In this document: positions 20,581 to 29,863 of the stretch, in pieces
How the letters are laid out: each line of letters opens with the position of its first letter
How positions within the stretch are numbered: position 1 is the stretch's first letter
Assembly: GCA_016124975.1 (NCBI GenBank)
Contig: WGMP01000013.1
Location: 44,926-108,925, forward strand
DNA from: Phycisphaera sp.
GTDB lineage: Bacteria; Planctomycetota; Phycisphaerae; Phycisphaerales; SM1A02
Reading direction: 5' to 3'
Length of the DNA: 64,000 nucleotides
Program-made: the position numbers and the translations under genes
Notes under the pieces: model-generated
Told to the model about the DNA's origin: nothing
Database searches by the model: none
The model's input: the letters and a program-made list of their open reading frames with translations, nothing else

Positions 20581-21899
20581 TGCACGGAACCGCATCGATC
20601 CCCGCACGCGCCTTGCGCGCGCCGCGCGGCTTCTCGCTCGTCGAGATGCTGCTCGCGGTCTTCATCCTCGGAATCGGCGTGATCTCGATCGCGGCGCTCT
20701 TCCCGGCGGGCATTGCCCTGCAGCGGCAGGCGACCGACGACACGCTCGGCCCGATCATCGCGAAGAACGCCTTCGCGACGATCCGCTCGAAGCTGTCGCA
20801 GGACGACTTCGGCGGGTTCAACGACTTCGGGCTCGCGCCCGTCTACGCGGCGGGAGTCGGCCCAGCTGGCACGATCCGCCCTGTGGGCGGCACCGACCTC
20901 CCGCAGCTCGGCGGCGACTGGGGCTGGATGCGCCCCGCGTTCTACACGAACAACAACAGCGCGGCCGTCGGAACGATCGACATCTTCTCCGCGAGCTTCG
21001 CGCGCCAGCAGGCGCCGTTCAACCTGCCTGCGCGCCCGCAGACCCCTGGCGTCGCGTGGGCGACCGAGATGCCTGACGGCCACCCGGGTGGACCGCTCTT
21101 CGGCATTCCCTACAACAGGGCGAAGTACCCGCTCTTCGACATCGCGGCGTCGGATCCCGCGGCGGTTCCCGCGTCGCTCGACCTCCAGGCGCTGCTCGAG
21201 CCCGCGATCACCTTCTCGCAGGCAGAGCGCTCGTTCCCGCAGATCGGAAGCGGCGATGTCGCCGTCCCGACCTACTACTGGGAATGCATGTTCCGTCGCA
21301 CGGGTGGCAAGGTCGAGGTCGCGGTGTTCGTCTTCCGCGTCAGCGTGCCTGGCGGTGACACGCAGCCCTATGCGACGCGCGCGCTCAACAACTCGGTCCT
21401 TGTCGGCACGCCCGCCGCGCCAGGCGGTTCTTTCGAGGCGGGCCCGCAGACGCCGCCGATTCCAGCGCTCTACCTCGCGCCGAACTTCGGGCAGGCGACC
21501 TCGTGGCCGAACCGAAGCAACGCCGCCGCCGCCCGTGACGAGATCCCAGGCACGCAGGTGAACAGCGCCTTCGCCCCAAATCTGATCTGGGACGACTGGC
21601 AGCTGCCGAACGCTTGGTGGATCGACAACCACGGCACCGTGCACCGCGTGCTGCAGGGCCGCTCGCGCAGCACGCAGGGCCCCGTCAAGCTGCAGCGCCC
21701 GATTCCCATCCTGCCGAACTCGCCCGTGCACGGCTACAACCCAGCGCCCGCCGTCTCAGGGACCTATCCGCAGCTTCCCGAGGCGAACAACAGGCGCGTC
21801 GGCCCGAACGGCTGGATCCAGGGGATCTGGTTCGTGCCCCAGCGCGACGCGCGCGGCAACATCCTGACGCCGATCTTCGCGGCGGTGGAGGAACTCTGA
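20580..21899 (+). CDS. Pseudopilin 4 (PilV/GspI-like)
   Basis: APRG|FSLVEMLLAVFILGIGVISIAALFPAGI; start ATG overlaps previous stop (TGATG). Confidence 0.83.
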   Translation: MHGTASIPARALRAPRGFSLVEMLLAVFILGIGVISIAALFPAGIALQRQATDDTLGPIIAKNAFATIRSKLSQDDFGGFNDFGLAPVYAAGVGPAGTIRPVGGTDLPQLGGDWGWMRPAFYTNNNSAAVGTIDIFSASFARQQAPFNLPARPQTPGVAWATEMPDGHPGGPLFGIPYNRAKYPLFDIAASDPAAVPASLDLQALLEPAITFSQAERSFPQIGSGDVAVPTYYWECMFRRTGGKVEVAVFVFRVSVPGGDTQPYATRALNNSVLVGTPAAPGGSFEAGPQTPPIPALYLAPNFGQATSWPNRSNAAAARDEIPGTQVNSAFAPNLIWDDWQLPNAWWIDNHGTVHRVLQGRSRSTQGPVKLQRPIPILPNSPVHGYNPAPAVSGTYPQLPEANNRRVGPNGWIQGIWFVPQRDARGNILTPIFAAVEEL

Positions 21900-23560
21900 T
21901 GGCACGCCGAGCATCCAGCCCATCGAGGCGCAGCGCCTTCACGCTCACCGAACTGCTCATCGCCGTCGGCGTCCTCGTCGTCGTCGTCGTCGCGGCGGCG
22001 CGCATCTTCGGCGCCGCGTCGAAGGTGTCGTCGGTCGCGGAGGCGAACGCAGACCTCCTCCAGACGGCGGCCGCGATCGAGTCGCAGATCCGCGCCGACT
22101 TCGCAAACATTCCGCAGAACAGCTTCCTCGTCCTGCAGCAGGTCGAGGTGAACCGGCGCGGCACGCTGCAGACGCTCGACCCGTCGCTTGGGAGCTCCGA
22201 GATCCGCGCCGACCAGATCGCCTTCTTCAGCCGCGGCGCGCAGCCGACGCAGCAGTTCGTGGGCTACGACCAGCTGCAGCCGCTCGGCTCGACGGTCGCC
22301 CCCGCGTGGCCGCCCGAGTCGACCGTGGCGCGCATCTACTACGGCCACGGGCTTCTCGCCTCGACGCTGCAGCAGGGCTTTGGCCCGCTCAGCTACGACG
22401 GCACGAACGCGCCCGTGGTGCCTTGGATCAGCGGCGCGGTCGAGACGCAGAACTGGCTGACGGGCGCCCCGCAGTCGGGCACCCCGCGCATCACCGCCGC
22501 GAAGCCGAGCCTCTGGCCGCTCGCGCGCATCGCGACGCTGATGACGACCGACGGGCTTCTCAACCAGCGCTTCGCCTCGACGGGCGCCAACAACGCCACG
22601 CAGCGCCTCTTCACGGGCTCGGGCAACCTCAGCGTCCAGCTTGGCCCGCTCAGCTCTGTGGCTCCGACGGGCGCCACCCCGTTTGACCCGCTCTGGACCT
22701 CGTCGCGCGTCGACATCTGCAAGTGGCAGATGGACGACCTGCTGACGCAGATGGCCTATCAGTACAACACCTCTGGCATTCCCAGCTCGCTGCCGTTCGC
22801 GCGCGCGGTGGGGCCGTGGCAGGGGCCGTCGACGCGCCTGCGCATGCTGCAGACGCTCGCGCCATGGGGCATCAACGCCACGAAGGCGTCGCCCGCGGAC
22901 GCGAGCAACCCGAACTCGAACCACTTCGTCGGCTATCCGCGCGTCGAGAAGGCCGCGCTCGGTTCTGCGCGCGCGGAGCAGATGATCGCGGCGCCTGTCC
23001 TCGCTGCGAACTGCTCGAGCTTCAAGGTCGAGTGGACCTATGACGACGGCGTGGGGCGCTCGTGGGTCGGCCCCACGGGCTTCGGCCCGAGCGGCGCGAT
23101 CTCGGGTGCCGAGCCAATCGGCATGTACATCCGCCCAGGCGCCGAGCGCCCGTGGTTCGGCCTCGACGACGGCACCGCCAGCAGCGCTGTGCGACCGCTG
23201 TCGAACGCGCCGCTCTTCACGAACGCTGGAACGATCGGCTCATGGGGCGCGGTCGGACTTCCCCTCGTCGTCTCGGACGGCACCCAACCGCTGACATCGT
23301 CGATCGAAGGCGCGCTCAATCCATCAGGCGGTGCGCCGATCTGGACGACGAGCAGCGCGCAGGGCTCGAAGCGCGTCTACCAGGCCGTCTTCGGCATGAA
23401 TCAGAGCGACCCCGCGATCACCTCGCCCGCCGCCACCGCGCGCGGCCCGTACACGCCGCTTCCGAGCGCGCTGCGCATCACCATGCGTCTGCATGACCCG
23501 CTCGGCCGCATCGAAGGCGGCCGCGAATTCCAGTTCATCGTGAACCTGCCCAAGCGTTGA
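21899..23560 (+). CDS. Pseudopilin 5 (PilW/GspJ-like)
   Basis: RRSA|FTLTELLIAVGVLVVVVVAAARIF; TGATG overlap with previous gene; Ala rather than Gly at -1. Confidence 0.82.
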   Translation: MARRASSPSRRSAFTLTELLIAVGVLVVVVVAAARIFGAASKVSSVAEANADLLQTAAAIESQIRADFANIPQNSFLVLQQVEVNRRGTLQTLDPSLGSSEIRADQIAFFSRGAQPTQQFVGYDQLQPLGSTVAPAWPPESTVARIYYGHGLLASTLQQGFGPLSYDGTNAPVVPWISGAVETQNWLTGAPQSGTPRITAAKPSLWPLARIATLMTTDGLLNQRFASTGANNATQRLFTGSGNLSVQLGPLSSVAPTGATPFDPLWTSSRVDICKWQMDDLLTQMAYQYNTSGIPSSLPFARAVGPWQGPSTRLRMLQTLAPWGINATKASPADASNPNSNHFVGYPRVEKAALGSARAEQMIAAPVLAANCSSFKVEWTYDDGVGRSWVGPTGFGPSGAISGAEPIGMYIRPGAERPWFGLDDGTASSAVRPLSNAPLFTNAGTIGSWGAVGLPLVVSDGTQPLTSSIEGALNPSGGAPIWTTSSAQGSKRVYQAVFGMNQSDPAITSPAATARGPYTPLPSALRITMRLHDPLGRIEGGREFQFIVNLPKR

Positions 23561-23604
23561 CCGCAGGGCAGGGCGCACAGCGTCAACCGTCAGGAGCAAC
23601 CGAC

Positions 23605-26600
23605 ATGAAGCCGCACGCCATCAAGGGCACCAGTTCGAACCGCACGCGCCGTGGCAACACGATCGTGCTGGTCACGGCGATCCTCGTGCTCCTCGTGATC
23701 ATCGCGACGGCCTTCGTGGGCCGCACGCGCGCCGTGCGCCAGATCTCCGCGGCGCAGCAGTCGTCGGCGGGCCGCGACGGCCGCGCAGAGTCGATCGCGC
23801 GCAATGTGGCAGCCGAGATCGGCGAGGCGCTCTTCGCAAAGCCCGTCGATACAAGCGATCCGTTCGCGCGCACCGACAATTCTGTCACGCCGCCCGTCGG
23901 AGTCGCAAGCTCCTCGTGGCCGCGCCTCGCGCCCGCGCTCGACGCGCCGCGCTACTCGATCGACCGCGATGTGCTGCCCGTCGCGGGCGCGACGAACCCC
24001 GTCGCCGGTGACGGCGTCCCCGACTTCCCCTACAACATCGCGCCCTTCGAGACGAAGGCGTGGACGAACTGGCCCGACCAGTTCGGCGGCGCGAGCCCGT
24101 GGCCCTTCGGCGCGGGTGCCCCGGGCGGAACGCTCGTCGACGCGAACGGCAACGCCATCGGCGACGGCAACCCCTACGGCAACCCCGGCATGGGCGACTC
24201 GCGCTGGCTCCGCTCGACAGAGCCCGTGCGCGTGGGCGTCGACCAGAACGCAGACGGCATCTCCGACCTCTTCACCTTCTCGCATTGGCAGCACCTCTCG
24301 TGGCTGCCGAGCGCGAACAACGGCTGGCGCGTGGTCGCCGACATCTCCGACATCGGCGCCAATGTCGTCGACAACATGAACGAGGCAAGCGCGCCGCCCT
24401 ACGCGGTGGCGTGGCCCTACGAGCAGTGGCTGCCAGGCGTCGTGCCGAACCCGATCGCGAACACGGCCGACTTCATCTCGCGCCGCAACCAGTGGTTCTT
24501 CGACTATCCGAGCGTCTACGCGAACCCTGCGCTCGCGCTGCCGAACTTCTTCCGCCTGCGCGACCTCGGCCGCCCGACCGACGAGTTCAAGCCCGACACC
24601 GCGCGCAATGTGATCTCGCGCACCTTCGCGGACTCGGACGGCGATGGCTTCACGGACAGCTTCTGGTTCCTCGCGCCCGTCGGCGCAGACCGCGGCGTGC
24701 GCACGCTCGTGGGCGTGTCGGTCGTCGACAACTCGGCGCTCCTCAATGCGAATGTCGCCACGAAGTTCAGCTTCGGCTACGGCGCAGACCCCTCGATCGG
24801 CCTGAACAACCCGATCGACGGCACCGCGGGCCACACGCCCGCAGACCTCGCGCTTGTGACGAGCAACGCCGAGTTCGAGCCGTTCTTCGACGAGCGCAAC
24901 ACGGTGGGCTTCTTCGATGGGCCGATCAACCAGAGCGCGACCAACCCAACGGGCGGGACCTTCCCCACCTACTGGACGGGCACGCCGCAGGTCGCGCTTC
25001 CGAACAGCCAGATCCGCTTCGACCGCGAGCGCTTCGGCGACCGTGTGAACCAGCTCGGAAACCCGATCAACGCGCCGATGTCGTTCCTGCAGGCGATCGG
25101 CATGCGCACCGCGAACGGCCTCACCGATGGCGGCGTGCCGCTCGCTGGTCTCTCGCTGCGCGACACCACGCTTCCTGCGCCGCTGCAGGGCTCGTTCGAG
25201 AGCCAGCGCGAGCGTCTCTCCTACTTCAAGATCGCGGGCCTCGACCCCGAGAAGCCCGCCTTCGGACTCACGCCCTTCGACGCGGCCGACGAGTACGAGC
25301 TGCGCGCGCTCCACGGGAACAACCTCCCGTTCAGCCTCTCGCGCTTCGAGCAGGCCGTCAGCTACTACAGCCCGTCGCTGCAGGGCGTCGCCGCGGGCGA
25401 CTTCCAGTTCCTCCGCGCCTCCCCGATGCGCGAGGAGTCGAGCGAATACCTCGACCAGCTCGACGCGCGCCAGCTCCTCCTTGACAACCGCCGCAAGCTG
25501 ACCATGTTCAACGGCGCGCGCAACGAGACGATGCCGCCCGCGCTGTGGCCGAGCCCGTACTACGAGGAGACCTTCAACTACCTCAACCCGCGCGGCACGG
25601 TCCCTGCGCCGACGAGCCCCGACTGGGCGCCGTTCCAGCAGGCGAACCGCGCGGAGTTCGAGCGCCAGAAGCTCAAGATCGACCTGCGGCGCCCGATGTT
25701 CGTCGGCGCAAACGGCGCCCCGCAGATCACGCGCAACCCGTTCCGCGGCCTCCAGTGGCGCCGCGACCTCGCGCGCGTCCTCGAGAACTCGCTCGCCCGC
25801 GCCATCGACGCGAACGGCGACGGCGTGCTCGACACCTGGAAGAGCTACTTCGGCACGCGCGAGGCCGACTACAACCGCACGCTGTCGATGATCGCAAGCT
25901 TCACCGCGAACCTCGACACGGCGAGCGACGAGCCCGTGACGCTCGGAACCTCTGGCGTCGCGCTCGACCTTCCGCTCTATCCGAACCAGCCCATCATCGA
26001 TCCGAGCGGCTACTTCCCGCCGCAGACCGATGCGTCGCCCGACCCCTTCGACGCGGACCGCTTCTACATCGGCATGGAGAAGCAGCCCTTCATCATGGAG
26101 GTCTTCGTCGGCGTGGTGTGGCCGAAGAGCGACTTCAACGAGGCCGAGTGGGTCTCTGCGGGCGGCCAGGCGCCGCCGGCTGGGCAGGAGGAGCTGCCGC
26201 CCGATGTCGACGACGGCGGCGAGAACTTCGTCGACCGGACGAGCAGCCCCACGCTCATCGCCGCGGTGCAGATCGCGAACCCCTACGACACGCCGATCTC
26301 GCTTGGCGACATCCGCCTGCGCTTCTACGGCCAGAACTTCAACTTTACGGCCGCAGCGATCGCTGCGGGCAGCCCGCCGCTCAGCGAGCTCGTGCTGCCG
26401 CCCGCCACGCTCGGCAGGCCGAGCACGGCGATCGTCTACGCGGTCTCGGGCGGCGCAGTCGGCAGCTACCCCGCGGGCGCGTTCCGCGCGGCGGTGCTTG
26501 ACTTCTTCGACCTCGAGCGCGGCGAAATGCAGGGAACGACCTTCCAGCCGAACACCGACACCGACGGCGACGGCATCATCGAGCACGCCGCGCTCCACGA

Positions 26601-28803
26601 CACGCGCGGCGTCGAGCCCGATGTCGACGAGCAGGACCGCACGCTCGTCTTTGACGCCACGGGTTCCTGGAATGTGAACCTGTCGGGCACCTTTGGCCCC
26701 TACACGAACAACTCGCAGCAGCCCGTCGAGATCGTGCGCAACATCCTTCCGCCCGCGGGTGTCGGCGGCGGGCCGAAGGCGATCGTGGTCGACCGCTTCG
26801 ACAACGACATCAGCGGGCCAGAGGTCCGCTTCAACGAGGCCGCCAACCGCCTCTTCACCGACCCGCAGTTCCTGCCGCCCGAGAAGGCCTACAACTGGGA
26901 CATCAACCCCGCGCGGCGCTATGTGGCGGGCATCCGCATCCGCGACGACGACTTCTACATGACCTGGTGCCGCGCGAGCCGCATCTGGGCCTTCGACCTC
27001 GATACCTGGGACGACCCGAGCGTTCCGCTTGACCAGAAGCGGATCTCTGCCGTCGAGCGGTCTCCGCGCTATGTCTTCAGCATGGCCACCGAGCCCGTGC
27101 GCGCCACGCGCGCGCTCGAGGGCGTCGACACGGGCGGCGCGCGCCTGACGGGCGCGGGCGCCTACAAGGGCGACACCTTCAAGGTCGGACAGGACCCCGA
27201 CGGCGACGCCTCGGGCGCTGGCCGCTGGGCGAACCTCGCGTGGGTCGACATGTTCGGCCGCACGCTCCGCTCGAAGCCCGTCTTCTTCACGAACCTGACC
27301 GTGATCCCCGCGGGCGGCGACGAGGTCATCTCCGCGACCTCCCCGACCGAGCCGATGCCGTTCCTTCCTGCGCTCGGGCTTCCCGACGCTGCGGCCGACA
27401 TCTACTTCCAGGATTGCCACGGCGCCGTCGAGTACAACGGCACCACCTACGAGTGGATGATCGGAAACAAGGGCGCGAGCGCGGCGGACTGGAACCGCTT
27501 CAAGGATGTCGCGGTCGCCACGATTCCCTTCCAGATGACGCAGAAGGACGGCGACTTCGAGCAGATCGGCGAGGTCCTCGATGTGTTCCTGTGGGGCCAT
27601 GTCCTCGAGAACTGGGCCACGCCGAGCACCTTCCGCACCTTCTCCGAGATCATGCTGATCGAGGACGAGGACGACCAGTTCTACCCGGGCTCGGGCGTCT
27701 ACACGAACCGCCTCGAGATCCGCGCGCCGCAGGAGATCGACGCGGACGACCCCGGCACCGTCGTGCTCGGCCCGCGCTTTGAGCCGACGGCCACCACGGT
27801 GCCGCCGACCCCGATCGCAGGATTCGCCGCGTGGCAGCCCGCGCTTCCCGCGGGCATCGGCTTCCTCGACGCGCTGACGATCGACGGCTCGGGGCGCAAC
27901 AGCTTCGACCGCAACGGGAACAGCAGCTACGACACGATCGCGGGTAACCCAGGCATCGCGAACACCGACGAGGCGCTCGCCGAGGAACGCCGCTTCCGTC
28001 TCTCGCACGGCTACCTCGGCCGCAAGACCTCGGGCCTCATCAACCTGAACACGGCGCTGCCGGAGGTGATGCAGGCGCTGCCGATGGCGACGCGACTTCC
28101 GCGCGTGAACGGCATCACGCCGTACTCGCGCTTCGCCGACGCCGTGCGTCTTTACCGCGACCACCAGGTGCCCGGCGCGCCGTTCGGCATTCCGCTCGCG
28201 GCGGTGCCGAACTACCGCGACCGCGGCCTGACGCCGACGCAGCTCTCGAGCACCGCGCCGACCTTCTACGCGGGCATGCGCAATGAGCAGGGTTTCTCGT
28301 CGATCGGCGAGCTGCTCCTTCTCCAGCGCATTCCGCCCGACACGATTGCGCCGCACCTGCGCGCGGCCTACAGCGCGCGCTGGATGGGCTTCGACCCGTA
28401 CGCCGACCTCGCGGGCAACTTCAGCGGCTTCGACATCGGGTATTCGTGGTCGACCGACCGCACCAACCCGCGGCCGCGGCAGCTGCCCGCCGATGTCCTC
28501 TTCGGGATCGGCGGCAACACGAATGTGCCGACGAAGCAGCACGAGGAGCCGCTCGGCGACGCCGAGGACCTCAACCTCCTCTTCAAGGGCGTGTCGAACC
28601 TCGTCACCACGCGCAGCGATGTCTTCACGGTCTACCTGCGCGTGCGACAGGTGCGGCAGAACCCCGTGAACGGCCGCTGGGACGCCATGAACCCCGACCT
28701 GATCGTCGACGAGTCGCGCTATGTGCTGTGCGTCGACCGCAGCGAGGTGAACTCGCCGAGCGACGAGCCGAGGATCGTGTACTTCCAGCGCGTGCCGAAC
28801 TGA
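23605..28803 (+). CDS. Giant GspK-like minor pseudopilin / pilus-tip candidate (~1,730 aa)
   Basis: N-term TRRGNTIVLVTAILVLLVIIATAFVGRTRA; C-term SGLINLNTALPEVMQALP and FSSIGELLLLQRIPPDTI resemble GspK helix-hairpin-helix signatures; last gene of the pseudopilin run. Confidence 0.75.
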   Translation: MKPHAIKGTSSNRTRRGNTIVLVTAILVLLVIIATAFVGRTRAVRQISAAQQSSAGRDGRAESIARNVAAEIGEALFAKPVDTSDPFARTDNSVTPPVGVASSSWPRLAPALDAPRYSIDRDVLPVAGATNPVAGDGVPDFPYNIAPFETKAWTNWPDQFGGASPWPFGAGAPGGTLVDANGNAIGDGNPYGNPGMGDSRWLRSTEPVRVGVDQNADGISDLFTFSHWQHLSWLPSANNGWRVVADISDIGANVVDNMNEASAPPYAVAWPYEQWLPGVVPNPIANTADFISRRNQWFFDYPSVYANPALALPNFFRLRDLGRPTDEFKPDTARNVISRTFADSDGDGFTDSFWFLAPVGADRGVRTLVGVSVVDNSALLNANVATKFSFGYGADPSIGLNNPIDGTAGHTPADLALVTSNAEFEPFFDERNTVGFFDGPINQSATNPTGGTFPTYWTGTPQVALPNSQIRFDRERFGDRVNQLGNPINAPMSFLQAIGMRTANGLTDGGVPLAGLSLRDTTLPAPLQGSFESQRERLSYFKIAGLDPEKPAFGLTPFDAADEYELRALHGNNLPFSLSRFEQAVSYYSPSLQGVAAGDFQFLRASPMREESSEYLDQLDARQLLLDNRRKLTMFNGARNETMPPALWPSPYYEETFNYLNPRGTVPAPTSPDWAPFQQANRAEFERQKLKIDLRRPMFVGANGAPQITRNPFRGLQWRRDLARVLENSLARAIDANGDGVLDTWKSYFGTREADYNRTLSMIASFTANLDTASDEPVTLGTSGVALDLPLYPNQPIIDPSGYFPPQTDASPDPFDADRFYIGMEKQPFIMEVFVGVVWPKSDFNEAEWVSAGGQAPPAGQEELPPDVDDGGENFVDRTSSPTLIAAVQIANPYDTPISLGDIRLRFYGQNFNFTAAAIAAGSPPLSELVLPPATLGRPSTAIVYAVSGGAVGSYPAGAFRAAVLDFFDLERGEMQGTTFQPNTDTDGDGIIEHAALHDTRGVEPDVDEQDRTLVFDATGSWNVNLSGTFGPYTNNSQQPVEIVRNILPPAGVGGGPKAIVVDRFDNDISGPEVRFNEAANRLFTDPQFLPPEKAYNWDINPARRYVAGIRIRDDDFYMTWCRASRIWAFDLDTWDDPSVPLDQKRISAVERSPRYVFSMATEPVRATRALEGVDTGGARLTGAGAYKGDTFKVGQDPDGDASGAGRWANLAWVDMFGRTLRSKPVFFTNLTVIPAGGDEVISATSPTEPMPFLPALGLPDAAADIYFQDCHGAVEYNGTTYEWMIGNKGASAADWNRFKDVAVATIPFQMTQKDGDFEQIGEVLDVFLWGHVLENWATPSTFRTFSEIMLIEDEDDQFYPGSGVYTNRLEIRAPQEIDADDPGTVVLGPRFEPTATTVPPTPIAGFAAWQPALPAGIGFLDALTIDGSGRNSFDRNGNSSYDTIAGNPGIANTDEALAEERRFRLSHGYLGRKTSGLINLNTALPEVMQALPMATRLPRVNGITPYSRFADAVRLYRDHQVPGAPFGIPLAAVPNYRDRGLTPTQLSSTAPTFYAGMRNEQGFSSIGELLLLQRIPPDTIAPHLRAAYSARWMGFDPYADLAGNFSGFDIGYSWSTDRTNPRPRQLPADVLFGIGGNTNVPTKQHEEPLGDAEDLNLLFKGVSNLVTTRSDVFTVYLRVRQVRQNPVNGRWDAMNPDLIVDESRYVLCVDRSEVNSPSDEPRIVYFQRVPN

Positions 28804-28804
28804 G

Positions 28805-29842
28805 TCAGGGCCGGCCGTTGCCGCGCATCGCCGCAAGCCGGGCCACTGCGCGCTCGACGAGGAGCGGGTGGCCGGCGACGACGCCCTTGTTGGCCGAGAG
28901 CTCGCGTCCGCGACCGAAGTCGAGCGGGAAGCCCTCTGTGTCGACGACCTTGGCGCCCGCCTCCGACGCGACGAGCGCGCCTGCGGCGTGGTCCCAGATC
29001 TTCTCGCGGTAGTCGGGGCGCGTCGGAAGCCGCAGATAGAGGTCTGCGCCGCCGCGGGCGACAACGACATACTTGCACTGGCTGTCGAGGCGCGCGGGCC
29101 TGCCTGCCGCGCCAAGCGAGGCGAGGAGCTGCGCCGAGAGATCCTGCCGCGAGTGCGCGCTCTCGACCGACTCGCAGGCGCGGATGGGCTGGCCCGCGCG
29201 CCAGTCTGCGATGCGAAGCGGCGTCGGCTCGCCGTGGTCGCGCTCGATCCAGGCGCCGCCGTCCTTGACGGCGAACGCGACGCACCCGACGGGGTCGGCG
29301 CGGTCGAAGCGGTCGCCAGAGGCGGGGAGGTTCGGGCAGCCGACGACGCCGTAACGCACGGAGCCCTGCTCGATCAGTGCAAGCGAGATCGCGTACTGCT
29401 CGCCGCGGAGGAACCCCTTCGTGCCGTCGACGGGGTCGAGCGTGAAGAACGCATCCTTCGTGGGGGCGCCTCTCCCGCGGTCGATCGCCGTCAGGCACTC
29501 CTCGCGCGTCACGCGATGTCCGACGCCGAGCGCGACGGCCTCGACGACTTCGGCCAAGAGCGGCACGCTTTCGGGCGCGCGCAGCCGCGCAGCCTCCTCC
29601 TCGCCGACAAGGGGAAGCCCCGCGAGCGCGGGCGCCGTCGCCGCGAGGCGGCCAAGCTCGAGCGCGACGACCGCCTGGCTCGCCCAGTCCGCGACCGTGA
29701 CGGGGGAGCGGTCGTCCTTCTCGATCGCTGCGCCAGCCTGTGGCCCCGCCGCGCCGCGACGCGCCTGGACATGGCGCGTGGCGCGCATCGCGGCGCGCAC
29801 CGCGCGGAGCATGAAGAGGAGATCAAGGCCGTCGTCCTGCAT
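28805..29842 (-). CDS. cysQ: 3'(2'),5'-bisphosphate nucleotidase / inositol monophosphatase family (CysQ-like)
   Basis: LVGEEEA, TLDPVDGTKGFLRGEQYAISLALIE, WDHAAGALVASEAGAKV. Confidence 0.8.
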   Translation of the reverse strand: MQDDGLDLLFMLRAVRAAMRATRHVQARRGAAGPQAGAAIEKDDRSPVTVADWASQAVVALELGRLAATAPALAGLPLVGEEEAARLRAPESVPLLAEVVEAVALGVGHRVTREECLTAIDRGRGAPTKDAFFTLDPVDGTKGFLRGEQYAISLALIEQGSVRYGVVGCPNLPASGDRFDRADPVGCVAFAVKDGGAWIERDHGEPTPLRIADWRAGQPIRACESVESAHSRQDLSAQLLASLGAAGRPARLDSQCKYVVVARGGADLYLRLPTRPDYREKIWDHAAGALVASEAGAKVVDTEGFPLDFGRGRELSANKGVVAGHPLLVERAVARLAAMRGNGRP

Positions 29843-29863
29843 GGATTGGTCCTCGCGCGGGCG

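Noticed and set aside
23590-29115. 1841-aa minus-strand ORF antisense to the giant GspK-like gene
   Set aside because: Arg/Ala/Val/Glu-rich shadow ORF typical of high-GC DNA; no recognisable motif, while the + frame has pilin and GspK signatures.
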